Shown: positions 8,328 to 16,500 of the stretch, piece after piece
How positions within the stretch are numbered: the first letter of the stretch is position 1
Layout of the letters: the number at the start of each line of letters is the position of its first letter
Assembly: GCF_019972155.1 (NCBI RefSeq)
Contig: NZ_BOVL01000016.1
Location: 105,123 to 169,122, forward strand
Direction of reading: 5' to 3'
DNA from: Bradyrhizobium sp. RD5-C2
GTDB lineage: Bacteria > Pseudomonadota > Alphaproteobacteria > Rhizobiales > Xanthobacteraceae
DNA: 64,000 nucleotides
Notes under the pieces: model-generated
Seen by the model: the letters and a program-made list of their open reading frames with translations, nothing else
Told to the model about the DNA's origin: nothing
Databases searched by the model: none
Program-made: the position numbers and the translations under genes

Positions 8328-10091
8328 CTAGAGGCCCAGGTCGCGCTTGCGGCCGATGCCCCATTCGATACCGCCGCCGTCCTTGATGACGCCGGTGACG
8401 TGCTGGCCGAGCCTCTTTTCGAGTTCGCGCGACCACGGCACGAGCTGGAAGCCAAGCCCATTGTCGATCATGGCAAAGCGTCCCGAGGCGAGCGTCAGGC
8501 GCTGGCGATACGTGCCTGCCACATGCTCTCCAGAAGGCGCCTTCACGTGAGGCAGGCCGGTGTCGGCCGAGACCTTTGCTCCCACCTCGTCCAGTTCGCG
8601 TCGGCGCAATGTATTCAATAGGTCGCGCTGCAGAATGATGCGCTGGCCCTGCCGCCGTGCCAGACCCCCCTCAATCAGATGCTCGGTCCGGGCTTCCAAA
8701 GCGTCACGGGCCTCGCGGCCGAATCCACTCATGGCGAGCGGCATCGGATCGCGTTCGACCAGCCGGTGGTCAAGCCAGGTTGCTCCTCTCGCGGTGACCT
8801 GCTCACCAAGATCGAGATCGGAACGGGGCGCGAGCACCACGGTGGGTTGCGGATCGCCGTTTTGACCGAAGCGTCGGACTTCGACAATTCCGCCGACCGG
8901 CGGTGCATGTTCGAAGGCCTCGATCCCGTGGAAGCGGACGTGATGCACACGTCCGTCGGTTCCGTCGATCACGGCATAGGCCTCGCCGGTCAGTTCGTCA
9001 TGAAGTCCTCGATCAATCAAACGCCCGACGATCTGGGATGTCTGCGGTCCACCTTCGATGACGTAGTCGGCGACACCGCGCGCCTCACCACGCTCAGTGA
9101 AGGCGCGATGCATCGTCTTGATGATGTCGCCGCGCGTGCCGAGGTCGCGCAGATTACGCTCGGCCTCGAGTCCAACCATCCACTCCCCCGGCGCCGCGGG
9201 CGCGGCAAGGCCCATCTTCTCCAGGTGCTGAAGGCGGCCGATCATCAGGCGCCGGATCTCTGGGTCGGAGCTGCCAGGGTTTTCGGGACGCAAATCGATG
9301 TGGCCGGTTTCGTCGGCCCCCAGCCGGATCTCCCGATCAAGTCGGCTCCATCGCTCTGCCGTGACTTCCCTCTCCAGCGAATTGCGGATCTCGTGCTCCG
9401 GCTTTGGACCCAGTTCGATCGCGACCAATTCCTCGGCGCGTGAGCGCAGACCCCGGCTAATATAGTCGCGGGAGATCACGAGATCGGCCCCCTTCTCGTC
9501 GACTCCCCGAACGAGAAGGTGGATGTGAGGATTGTCTGTGTTCCAGTGATCGACGGCCACCCAATCGAGCCGCGTGCCGAGATCGACCTCCATCTGCCGA
9601 GCGAGATCGCGGGTGAAAGCCCTGAGATCGGTCATGTCGCCGGCGTCCTCGGGCGAGACGATGAACCGAAAATGATGCCGATCGCCCTGACACCGTTCCG
9701 CGAAGGCCGCGCCATCGGCGCGGTCGCTGCCGGCGTCGAACATCTCGGCTCTCTCACCGCTCCGGGTGACCCCGTCGCGCTTCAGGTACGAAAGATGGGC
9801 AGTCAGCGGCGCCGAGCGGAATGCTCGCCCCTTGTGACGAACGACGCGCGCTTTCACCACGGCGCGCCGCGTCGATTTGAACAATCGGCTGCGGCTAAAC
9901 GCGAGCCTGCCGCGGCCAAACGTCGAGCGCCCATAGGATGTGGAACGCTTGCCGGCCGCGGGCTGACCCGCGGTATGGCCAGCTCTCTTCGCAGCACGTA
10001 GCACCTGGTTGATGAAGCTCTTCGCCTTAGGCGCGCGGGTGCTGCGAATACGCCCGGGTCGAATGCGCAGATCGCTGTCGCCAACGGTCAT
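8328..10091 (-). CDS. Conjugative relaxase (VirD2-like, DUF3363 family)
   Basis: 587-residue relaxase that nicks oriT and pilots the single strand into the recipient. The N-terminal 90 residues are basic and Arg/Ser-rich. The nuclease domain carries the three-His metal site: DHWNTDNPHIHLLVRG with H182, H189 and H191; an upstream HLSYLKRDG segment near residue 100 contains a candidate nucleophilic Tyr. The C-terminal half matches the DUF3363 region. In the ICEMlSymR7A family the equivalent gene is rlxS. The start MTVGDSDL leaves a 475-bp non-coding gap up to the transglycosylase gene, the likely oriT region. Confidence 0.9.
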   Translation of the reverse strand: MTVGDSDLRIRPGRIRSTRAPKAKSFINQVLRAAKRAGHTAGQPAAGKRSTSYGRSTFGRGRLAFSRSRLFKSTRRAVVKARVVRHKGRAFRSAPLTAHLSYLKRDGVTRSGERAEMFDAGSDRADGAAFAERCQGDRHHFRFIVSPEDAGDMTDLRAFTRDLARQMEVDLGTRLDWVAVDHWNTDNPHIHLLVRGVDEKGADLVISRDYISRGLRSRAEELVAIELGPKPEHEIRNSLEREVTAERWSRLDREIRLGADETGHIDLRPENPGSSDPEIRRLMIGRLQHLEKMGLAAPAAPGEWMVGLEAERNLRDLGTRGDIIKTMHRAFTERGEARGVADYVIEGGPQTSQIVGRLIDRGLHDELTGEAYAVIDGTDGRVHHVRFHGIEAFEHAPPVGGIVEVRRFGQNGDPQPTVVLAPRSDLDLGEQVTARGATWLDHRLVERDPMPLAMSGFGREARDALEARTEHLIEGGLARRQGQRIILQRDLLNTLRRRELDEVGAKVSADTGLPHVKAPSGEHVAGTYRQRLTLASGRFAMIDNGLGFQLVPWSRELEKRLGQHVTGVIKDGGGIEWGIGRKRDLGL

Positions 10092-10566
10092 GGCCGGACC
10101 TCGAAGAGCGCAAACGCGTCTACAGTGCTGAAAATGTCCTTGATCGCAATACCAAAAGCGCAAGGCGCGGCACGCGCCCCGACCGACCGGCACGCCAGAA
10201 CCCAAGCCATGCCAATGGCTTGCGGTTCGACCGGCGAGCCCCTTTTATCTCGCCGTCCTGCCGTCGTAGTCTCCCAGTCGCTGGTTCCCCAACTTACAAG
10301 CCAATAGACCCTCGGTACTCGCGGCGATTTGCGACAAAATGCGGTGCGAAAGAGCCGCCGCGACTTGCAGGTGACTTGCGAAGCCCCCACTGTTTCCGAG
10401 CGCTTGCGATAGCGATCGTTACCCGAAGGGCCGAGACACCCGTAGGGTGGCTCGGTGAGGAGCGAAGCGACGAGTAGAGCGCGGGCCGAAGGCATCGCCC
10501 GTACGCCCTCAGCACGTGCCACTTGCTCGATGAAGCACGCCAAGGCTCGCGAACCCGCACACTTGG
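10092..10566. other. 475-bp non-coding region, candidate oriT
   Basis: No credible gene lies here. It is the only long gap among the transfer genes and lies directly upstream of the relaxase gene, a common place for oriT. An 11-bp-arm inverted repeat (10431-10441 and 10445-10455, CCGAGACACCC / GGGTGGCTCGG, one mismatch, 3-nt loop) is its clearest structure, followed by a GAGGAGCGAAGCGACGAG run. The nick site cannot be assigned from sequence alone. Confidence 0.45.
10431..10455. repeat. Inverted repeat in the candidate oriT region
   Basis: Arms CCGAGACACCC and GGGTGGCTCGG pair with one mismatch across a 3-nt GTA loop. It could be a relaxosome recognition hairpin or simply a terminator stem; no T-tract follows on either strand. 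Confidence 0.5.
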
Positions 10567-11397
10567 TCATTGCGATACTTTCGAATCCGATCGAGGGACG
10601 AACACGCCAATGGGCCGGGGGACCATCGGCGAAACATCGGGCGCCGAGATTGCGGCCGTGACACCGCTCGACGGCACGAGTGCCAGCAACCGATCGCGCG
10701 TTTTCATGAGATCGGATCGCGTGACAAATAGCGTCGCAACTACTGATGACTGTCCGCTGGACGTCCACCGCGACGGCAGTTCGAAGGCAAGCAGATTTGC
10801 AAGCTTTGCGACGTATGCTCGCGTCTCGTCAGGCAGAGAGCCGCCTATGAGATGCTCTTCATACCGAGATGGTCCCGCGTTGTACGCAGCAAACACGCCA
10901 GGCGAGCCGTACCGATCGAGCAGTTCGCGCAGATAGGCCGTGCCGGCCAGAATGTTGTCGTGCGGGTCGTAGGGGTCGTTTCCGAGATTGTAGCGCTCGC
11001 GCAGTTCCGCCCAGGTCGCCGGCATGATTTGCATCAGGCCGAGTGCGCCTTTTGGCGATCTGGCATGCACGTCACCAGCACTCTCGATGCTTTGGACTGA
11101 TCGGATCCAGTTCGGCGCAATCGCAAAGCGTTGTGAAGCTTCATTGATAAAGCCGTCAAAGGAGTGAGCGGTCTGACTGATCGCCGGCTGAGCGGCTGAT
11201 GCGCTCTGGGCCAAAGCAGCACGGTCGAACGCGGTCAGAAGAAGCATCAGGGGCGCGACAGCACAAACGCGCGTGCCCCACCGCCCCAAGCACGCGGTCG
11301 GGCTCGCGCCAGCCTTGCAGACATCGATCGAGACGGAGGAATGATCCGGCAATCGATCGAACAAGGGAATGGCGAGGAGAACACGTCGAATACGCAC
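10567..11397 (-). CDS. Lytic transglycosylase (SLT domain) of the transfer operon
   Basis: 276-residue periplasmic muramidase that opens peptidoglycan for T4SS assembly. The SLT fold shows the catalytic Glu in QSIESAGD (about residue 105), then GALGLMQIMPATW and later AGTAYLRELLDRYGS and AAYNAGP. The GTG start at 11397 was preferred over an ATG 21 nt further upstream, because it has a GGGAGGAG ribosome site five bases ahead and lies 2 nt after the traF stop. The first 60 residues before the hydrophobic VAPLMLLLTAF signal segment are unusually long, so an internal start is also possible. Confidence 0.85.
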   Translation of the reverse strand: MRIRRVLLAIPLFDRLPDHSSVSIDVCKAGASPTACLGRWGTRVCAVAPLMLLLTAFDRAALAQSASAAQPAISQTAHSFDGFINEASQRFAIAPNWIRSVQSIESAGDVHARSPKGALGLMQIMPATWAELRERYNLGNDPYDPHDNILAGTAYLRELLDRYGSPGVFAAYNAGPSRYEEHLIGGSLPDETRAYVAKLANLLAFELPSRWTSSGQSSVVATLFVTRSDLMKTRDRLLALVPSSGVTAAISAPDVSPMVPRPIGVFVPRSDSKVSQ

Positions 11398-11399
11398 GA

Positions 11400-11912
11400 T
11401 CACTCCTCCCACGTCCACACCGGCATCGCACGGCCGATCACGCTAGATGCCGGAAGAAATCCAAAATACCGGCCATCAAGAGAGTCGTCCGACTGCCAGT
11501 TCATCAGAAACAGCTCGCCGTCGCCGACGACGCGGCAGCCCTGCCATTTCGGCAGCGGCCGGCCGCGTCCGTCGCGGTCTCGCGCCTCGCCCATTGCAAT
11601 CTCGTCGACCGAAATCGTGAGGCCGGCTCTGCAAACACTCTGCCCGGGAAGGGCGAGTACGCGCTTCAGCATCGGGACGCCAATGGGCAAATAGCCGTTA
11701 AGGTCGAGGAAGGTCGCGAGCGGTTCCGGCGGATGCACGGCGACCAATTCAGTGACCTGGAATTGGTCAGCCGGTCGCACACGGTAGAGACCGATCGGCA
11801 CGCTCGCGGATGCATTCCAGATGTAAAGCGGAAGCGGCTCCAGCATAATCGTCGCGACTAGCGCAGCAGCGAGTCCAATCGTCACGGCCAGCACCATCAG
11901 GCGGCCCGTCAT
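11400..11912 (-). CDS. traF: TraF, S26 family conjugation peptidase
   Basis: 170-residue membrane peptidase related to signal peptidase I; in IncP plasmids TraF processes and cyclises the TrbC pilin. One N-terminal membrane helix (residues 5-24) is followed by the nucleophile motif ASVPIGLYRV (Ser37) and the general-base motif MLKRVLALPGQ (Lys83), then LPKWQGCRVVGDGELFLMN. The start MTGRLMVL overlaps the preceding stop as ATGA. Both catalytic residues are present. Confidence 0.92.
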   Translation of the reverse strand: MTGRLMVLAVTIGLAAALVATIMLEPLPLYIWNASASVPIGLYRVRPADQFQVTELVAVHPPEPLATFLDLNGYLPIGVPMLKRVLALPGQSVCRAGLTISVDEIAMGEARDRDGRGRPLPKWQGCRVVGDGELFLMNWQSDDSLDGRYFGFLPASSVIGRAMPVWTWEE

Positions 11913-12373
11913 CGCATGACCCTCTGCCGGTGAAGCCAAGCCTGATGGCGCGCTTTCGTGTACGGGCGCGGGTTTTCATTGACGGACAGACGGTTGTGAA
12001 CATGATGCCAGTGATCAGGAGCGACGTCAGCCGGATCAATGTCGAGGGCCTCAATGGCGTCGATCATCTGCAGGACCCGTTCGATCTTCAGCCAGCCGGA
12101 CAGGCGAAGCAGAATCTCACCGCCGGGCGTCACATAGGGAACAGTCGAACAGCGCTGGCCCGGTGCAACCGCGCGCAAGATGTCAATCCGCGAAATGATC
12201 GTGCCAAAGTCGTTGGAGGTCCATCGGACGAAGGCAAAGATGTTGCCGGGCGCAAATGACAGGACGCGCCGGTGGCGATCAAGCTTCCGTTCTTTGACAA
12301 TACGACCGAACCGAATGCGATTTTCGATACGCTTCTCGAGCCACAGAACTTCCACTTCCGTGAAATCGCTCAT
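11909..12373 (-). CDS. DUF2840 conserved ICE protein
   Basis: 154-residue soluble protein matching the DUF2840 family (FGRIVKERKLDRHRRVLSF, APGNIFAFVRW, and a C-terminal WHHVHNRL). The function is unknown; it is nearly always found between parA and traF in this ICE family. Its start overlaps the stop of the truncated upstream gene as ATGA, and its own stop overlaps the traF start in the same way, so it lay in a fully coupled operon before the IS110 insertion. Confidence 0.88.
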   Translation of the reverse strand: MSDFTEVEVLWLEKRIENRIRFGRIVKERKLDRHRRVLSFAPGNIFAFVRWTSNDFGTIISRIDILRAVAPGQRCSTVPYVTPGGEILLRLSGWLKIERVLQMIDAIEALDIDPADVAPDHWHHVHNRLSVNENPRPYTKARHQAWLHRQRVMR

Positions 12374-12470
12374 GCCGCGGCTCCTCTACGCTCGAACTGG
12401 GAGCCGTTCGCTTTGGTGGCGGGGAAGTGCGTGTACGGCTTGCGAAGGCCAGCAGGACGGACGGGCCGGC
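12370..12470 (-). pseudogene. C-terminal stub of the gene upstream of DUF2840 (probably parA)
   Basis: The reading frame that enters DUF2840 through an ATGA overlap ends in QFERRGAAA. Only the last 20-35 codons can be original, because the frame runs into the IS110 element. In related ICEs this slot, between repA and DUF2840, holds a ParA-type ATPase that starts with a P-loop; no P-loop (KGGVGKT) is visible anywhere between here and repA, so most of the gene is missing rather than merely interrupted. The identity as parA is by position only. Confidence 0.45.
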
Positions 12471-12648
12471 TTTGCCGGCCTCCTCCCACGCGCTTTGCGG
12501 CCTGGTCCGTTAGAAGAAATCCGAAGGATTTCTGGTTAGCCGGGGTACTGACCGGTGCCCCCTCACCGGCCGAACTGCGGCGAAGATGCCTCACAACGAT
12601 TCGCGAACGGAACGCGCGGTGCGTCCCGGCGATCGACTGAGGAGGCGC
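12464..12648 (+). ncRNA. Structured 5' region of the IS110 element, candidate bridge RNA
   Basis: The 185 nt ahead of the transposase gene carry stem-loops: GGCCGGC-TTT-GCCGGCC (12464-12480), AGAAATCC-GAA-GGATTTCT (12515-12533), and a weaker ACCGGTG/CACCGG pairing (about 12550-12569). IS110 elements express a bridge RNA from the non-coding end next to the recombinase gene, so this is the expected place. The exact RNA limits and binding loops are not determined here. Confidence 0.4.
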
Positions 12649-13701
12649 ATGATGGACTTCTATGCAGGGCTCGACGTGTCGCTGGAGGCGACGAACGTTT
12701 GCGTGGTGGATGGCGACGGCAAGGTCGTCCGGGAGGCGAAACTCGAGACCGATCCCGACGCGATCGAGCTGCTTTTGGCGGAATGGGGAATCCACCTCAA
12801 GCGCGTCGGCCTGGAGGCGTTCTCGTACAGCGCCTGGCTGTTCACGGCGCTCGCCGAAAAGGGCCTCCCGGTGATCTGCATCGAGACCCGGCATGCCAAG
12901 GCGGCGCTGAACGCCATGCTGAACAAGACCGACCGCAACGACGCAAAAGGCATCGCGCAGATGATGCGGACCGGTTGGTTCCGCGCCGTCCATGTCAAGT
13001 CGGAAGCCGCGCAAACGCTGCGCGCGCTGCTGGTCGGGCGCAAGGCGCTGCTTGGCAAGGTGCTGGACATGGAGAACATGATCCGCGGCCTGTTGCGGCC
13101 GTTCGGCCTCAAGGTCGGCGAAATCTCGGTCGGTCGTTTTGACACGCGGGTGCGCGAGATCATGGCCGGGAAGAAGGATCTGGAGCCCATCGTCACGCCG
13201 TTGCTGGACGCCCGCAATGCGATGCGGCTGCAGCTGGCAAAACTGCACCGCCTGGCGCTGGCGGCGGCGCGCGGCGACAATGCGGTGCGGCGGATGATGA
13301 CCGTGCCCGGTGTCGGCGCGCTGGTGGCGCTGACGTTCCGCGCCACCGTCGACGATCCCACGCGATTCAAGAAGTCGACCAATGTCGGCGCGCATTTTGG
13401 GTTGACGCCGCGGCGCTATCAATCCGGCCAGACCGACCGGATCGGCAGCATCTCCAAATGCGGTGATGAACTGACGCGGGCGATGCTGTACGAGGCGGCG
13501 ATCGCGATCCTCACCCGGATCCCGAAAAACTTTAAGCTGCGGCTGTGGGGCCTGCGGCTGGCCAGGAAGAAGGGTCTGAAGCGCGCCGCGACCGCGGTGG
13601 CGCGCGCGCTCGCCGTGCTGCTGCACAAGATCTGGACCGATGGCACGACGTTCCGGTTTGGCGCCGGCGGCAAGCGCGGCCGGGTCGCTGCGGCGGTTTA
13701 A
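12649..13701 (+). mobile_element. IS110-family transposase
   Basis: 350-residue DEDD recombinase. N-terminal RuvC-like catalytic residues: D9 in YAGLDVS, E55 in GLEAFSYS, D95 and D98 in KTDRNDAKGIA. The C-terminal Tnp_20 domain has TVPGVGALVALTF and LTPRRYQSGQTDRIGSISKCGD with the conserved Ser. The start MMDFYAGL has an AGGAGG site 5-9 nt upstream. The element is oriented against the transfer operon and lies between repA and DUF2840. IS110 elements lack clear inverted repeats, so the ends are not defined. Confidence 0.93.
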
Positions 13702-14218
13702 GGGCCTCCGCGACCCGGTCGCTTCCACGCGCGCCTTTTCCTTCCGCCACGACGGAGCGGCGTCTCCCGGGGAGACGGGGTTTTGGGTGAGATCGCAACT
13801 TTTCTTGCCGGCGGCTTCATGCACATCTTTGAAGCCATCAAGCACGGCGCTGGTTAGCCTGACCGCCCATTCTCCAGATTCCGGCATGTGGTGGCCGTCG
13901 TGCCAACCACGGACGTTAGCGAGTTCTCCTCGACGAGCGAGCTGCCGCAAGGGAAAGCAACGAGCGTGATGCGGAGATGGCGATGCTGATGATCGCGCAG
14001 ATTTGCGCGCGATCGCGTCCGCGCGCGTGCATTGGCGACAACAATCGCATTGCAGGAAGGATCTGCGCGTGACAGAGTAAGCGCATGAGGCATCCTCGCT
14101 GCACGCACGGCCGACTTGTTCACAACGCACTGATTCACAACAAGAAGTTAGTGTCAGTACGTTAGTAAAGTTAGAGCGGCTGGAAAGCTCGCAGAAGCAA
14201 GCTCTTAAGCTCGATTCC
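13702..14218. other. Intergenic DNA between IS110 and the iterons
   Basis: No gene is supported. The part next to the iterons (about 14118-14180) is AT-rich for this genome and holds two copies of TTGTGAA on the minus strand (in GTTGTGAATCAG and CGTTGTGAAC), a motif seen again beside the iterons as CTGTGAATCA. This fits an origin region that once preceded the missing parA-like gene. Confidence 0.4.
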
Positions 14219-14283
14219 GGTCCCCGATAGCACGAGGATCGGGTCCCCGAAAGCACGAGGGTTGCGGTCCCCGATAGCACGAG
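14219..14283 (-). repeat. Three RepA iterons (candidate oriV)
   Basis: Three direct 18-bp repeats, CTCGTGCTATCGGGGACC on the minus strand, at 14219-14236, 14242-14259 and 14266-14283. Starts are 23 and 24 bp apart and only the middle copy has a single change. They lie 60-125 bp downstream of repA. Spaced iterons beside a plasmid-type initiator gene suggest a RepA-bound origin used by the excised ICE. Confidence 0.75.
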
Positions 14284-14342
14284 TTGATTCACAGGTTGTC
14301 CTCCGAATTTGGAACGAGACCGCGCCGGCGCAGGCGTGCCGT

Positions 14343-15170
14343 TTAGGGATGAACAGGCTGAGGGGCGAAGTTCAGCCGCTCGGTACCGTTCGGATCGCGC
14401 GTCAGCGCGAGCTGATAGCCGGGCAATGTCTGGCGCTGAACGATCTGGCGTATGTCGTAAGCAAAGTGCTTGAGCGGGGAGAGGATGCCGGACTTGGCAT
14501 GGAGGTGCACAAGGTCAAAGCTCCAGCCGCCGTCCTGGCGTCCACCGTGCTTGCGCACGAGCCGGTAGAGCCATCGTTCAAGTCCGCCCGTCAGCTCGAA
14601 ATAAGCGCGATCGATCGTCAGCACGAGCGCGTCGTCGATGACGCCGGCATAGAACCAATCAGGCAGGATCAGTTCGAGTCCAAATGGACGACCGTTTGCA
14701 TCGGCCGTCTCCTTCCACTCGTTGATCCAGGAGAAGCGATGCCGTCGCCGCTCTGTCGGCTGGCGGATCGAAGTCACCACCGTCGTCGACTGAAGTCTGT
14801 CGAGACCAGCCTTCAACCGGTCATAGTCTCGCGCGCTAGTCCCGCGGCCGACAAACGTCAGGATCTCATAAGGCGTTGCAGCCATCAGGCGTGACGTCTT
14901 CAGGCCGGCATCACGAGCTTCGACGATCTGGGACGCGGCCCAGATCAGAACGTCTGCATCCCAGATGGTCGCCATGCCGTGTTCCGGCACGGCTTCGACA
15001 CGGATTGCGACCTCACCGGCACGGAAATCGATGGGCACCGTTCGCTTCGTTTTCGCGAGCGAGAAGAACGGATAGGCCATCAGATCCTGCGCATCGCGCG
15101 GCGCGAGATCACCGGGCAGCGCCCGAAACAGCTCAAGCTGGTCGCGCTCGGAATGGTGTTTGCGCCGCAT
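14343..15170 (-). CDS. repA: RepA-like plasmid replication initiator
   Basis: 275-residue replication initiator of the RPA (plasmid RepA) family. Characteristic stretches are LFRALPGDLAPRDAQDLMAY, FFSLAKTKRTVPIDF, MATIWDADVLIWAASQI, ATPYEILTFVGRGTSARDYDRL and ERWLYRLVRKHGG. The start MRRKHHSERDQ was preferred to an upstream in-frame codon by family alignment. It follows rdfS by 22 nt and is followed by three iterons. It probably lets the excised circle replicate so it is not lost during transfer. Confidence 0.9.
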   Translation of the reverse strand: MRRKHHSERDQLELFRALPGDLAPRDAQDLMAYPFFSLAKTKRTVPIDFRAGEVAIRVEAVPEHGMATIWDADVLIWAASQIVEARDAGLKTSRLMAATPYEILTFVGRGTSARDYDRLKAGLDRLQSTTVVTSIRQPTERRRHRFSWINEWKETADANGRPFGLELILPDWFYAGVIDDALVLTIDRAYFELTGGLERWLYRLVRKHGGRQDGGWSFDLVHLHAKSGILSPLKHFAYDIRQIVQRQTLPGYQLALTRDPNGTERLNFAPQPVHP

Positions 15171-15192
15171 AGTCACTGCTCTCACGCTGACA

Positions 15193-15474
15193 TCAGCGAC
15201 GTTCCTGACCTGCATAGCGACGCAGGCCCGGATGCTTCTTGGCGGGCAGCACGGTCCCCTTCCCGGGATCTGACGTTGACGTCTTGGCGCCGCGGTCGGC
15301 CCACGCTTTCAGGTCATCGACGGCGTAGACAACACGTCCGCCGATCTTCCGATACGTCGGTCCAGTACCGTACGTGCGGTGCTTCTCGAGCGTGCGGCCG
15401 GACAGGCCAAGATAGCGCGCAGCCTCAGGTGTACGCAGGAACCGCGGGGGAAGACCGGCCATCGGATCGGGCAT
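15193..15474 (-). CDS. rdfS: AlpA-like excisionase / recombination directionality factor
   Basis: 93-residue winged-helix DNA-binding protein of the MerR/AlpA excisionase class: FLRTPEAARYLGLSGRTLEKHRTYG then YRKIGGRVVYAVDDLKAWA, followed by a basic tail. The start MPDPMAGLPPR has a GGAG site about 10 nt ahead. In ICEMlSymR7A the equivalent RdfS tips the integrase towards excision and is switched on by FseA; here the fseA pair lies directly upstream, so the same regulation is likely. The integrase itself is outside the window. Confidence 0.85.
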   Translation of the reverse strand: MPDPMAGLPPRFLRTPEAARYLGLSGRTLEKHRTYGTGPTYRKIGGRVVYAVDDLKAWADRGAKTSTSDPGKGTVLPAKKHPGLRRYAGQERR

Positions 15475-15607
15475 TTGAGAACTCCAGGAGGACAGCGCAC
15501 CACGCCTGGCTAGGCCGGCGTGTGTGCGGTCATCATGGAGAAGCGCGATATCGGAGGGGGATGCCGAATATGGAGGGGACGATTTTCGGCACCCCTCGGG
15601 GACTACG

Positions 15608-16379
15608 CTACTGGTCCCTGCGCCCAGGCCGCAGGAGTTTGCGGTAACCACCGCGCATCAACGCGAGGCCGCCTTGCACCAAGCGGATTGTTCGATTGCG
15701 CAGATCATGAGTCTTCCAGGCACGATCGGGGATTCGCCTTTTGCCGAAGAGCGCTTCGGCGATAACGCGATAGCTTACGCCCGCGCCGTGTGCGTCGAGC
15801 GCACGGATTGCGGCGCTCAGGCGCTCGCGTCGCTGTTTCGACAGTTGATAAAAGGCAGGACCTGGCGCGCGTCCATTCATCGCGCGCCACAGCCGCCGGG
15901 CTGCATAGGCGCGCGCTTCCAAATCGCCGTCGAATGGCAGTTCGGCCGCATATGATGCGCCGAGCACCGGTGGCTCTTTAGACCAAACACGGTGATCTAC
16001 CGCACCGATGCGGAGCACGGCATGCCAGCCGTCACCAGCGCGGCGCACCTCGCCAGCCGTTAGGTCGAGCAGTGGCCGAGACGGCGCCCCGCCGGCGTCG
16101 ACCACTGCGACCTTGACCGGTACGACCGCCGCTAGAACCTCAGGCGCCCAAAAGATCGTCTGTTCGCCGAAGGACTTCTGCGGGTCATGGGCGAAAGCAG
16201 AGGCCCCACCTCCTCCTGAATTCTGCGGTCACTTCGCCATCTGGGCTACTGGCGATCATCGCCTCATATTCGCGTCGATAGTCCGCGTTGCGGCGAAGAC
16301 ATTCCCAGGCGATGTCGGTGATTTCCGCGTCTTGTAGGCCCTTGTAGGATTCCGGCGACCGCCAGTCGAATTCAGGCAT
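15608..16379 (-). CDS. fseA: FseA-type excision activator, two frames joined by +1 frameshift
   Basis: Two overlapping frames. The first (16379 to 16185, 64 residues, DUF6499-like: MPEFDWRSPESYKG...DIAWECLRRNADYRREY) ends RRWGLCFRP-stop. The second encodes a DUF2285 protein (FWAPEVLAAVVPV, RERLSAAIRALDAHGAGVSYRVIAEALFG, IRLVQGGLALMRGGYRKLL). Slipping one base forward at the UUU Phe codon (16196-16194, UUU-C to UUC) joins them into 256 residues reading GLCFAHDPQKSFGEQ. That is exactly the UUU-to-UUC slip described for msi172-msi171 of ICEMlSymR7A, whose fused product FseA activates rdfS. A free-standing DUF2285 half would start at a GTG at 16105. Confidence 0.85.
16189..16199 (-). promoter_or_regulatory. 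Programmed +1 ribosomal frameshift site
   Basis: Transcript sequence UGC-UUU-CGC-CCA-UGA. Phe-tRNA on UUU can slip +1 onto UUC, which avoids the UGA stop two codons later and enters the DUF2285 frame. The same tRNA slip is documented for FseA of ICEMlSymR7A. Confidence 0.75.
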
Positions 16380-16461
16380 TGCTTCCGCCCCATTGCACGC
16401 AGCTAACAACGATTGCGGCGCAATAGGTATGAACGAGGCGGTTGTAGGAAGCCCCTAGTTT

Positions 16462-16477
16462 GGCACCACGTGGTGCC
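16462..16477. promoter_or_regulatory. 16-bp perfect palindrome upstream of fseA
   Basis: GGCACCACGTGGTGCC is a perfect dyad centred 90 bp before the fseA start. In ICEMlSymR7A the fseA genes are activated by the LuxR-type regulator TraR from a similar-sized dyad. The spacing would suit an activator box at about -40 of a short-leader transcript. The binding protein is unknown; no traR is visible in the window. Confidence 0.55.
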
Positions 16478-16500
16478 CCGGAATGACCACCCGTCAGCAA

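Noticed and set aside
12370..14292. A 640-codon minus-strand open frame spanning the IS110 transposase and the iterons
   Set aside because: It is antisense to a clear IS110 recombinase, starts inside the iterons and shows no recognisable protein. Only its last codons, in ATGA overlap with DUF2840, are likely to be original coding sequence.
16185..16199. Treating the DUF6499/DUF2285 break as a sequencing error or pseudogene
   Set aside because: The shift is exactly +1 at a UUU-C codon near the stop, matching the programmed site known for FseA, and the two frames are otherwise intact.
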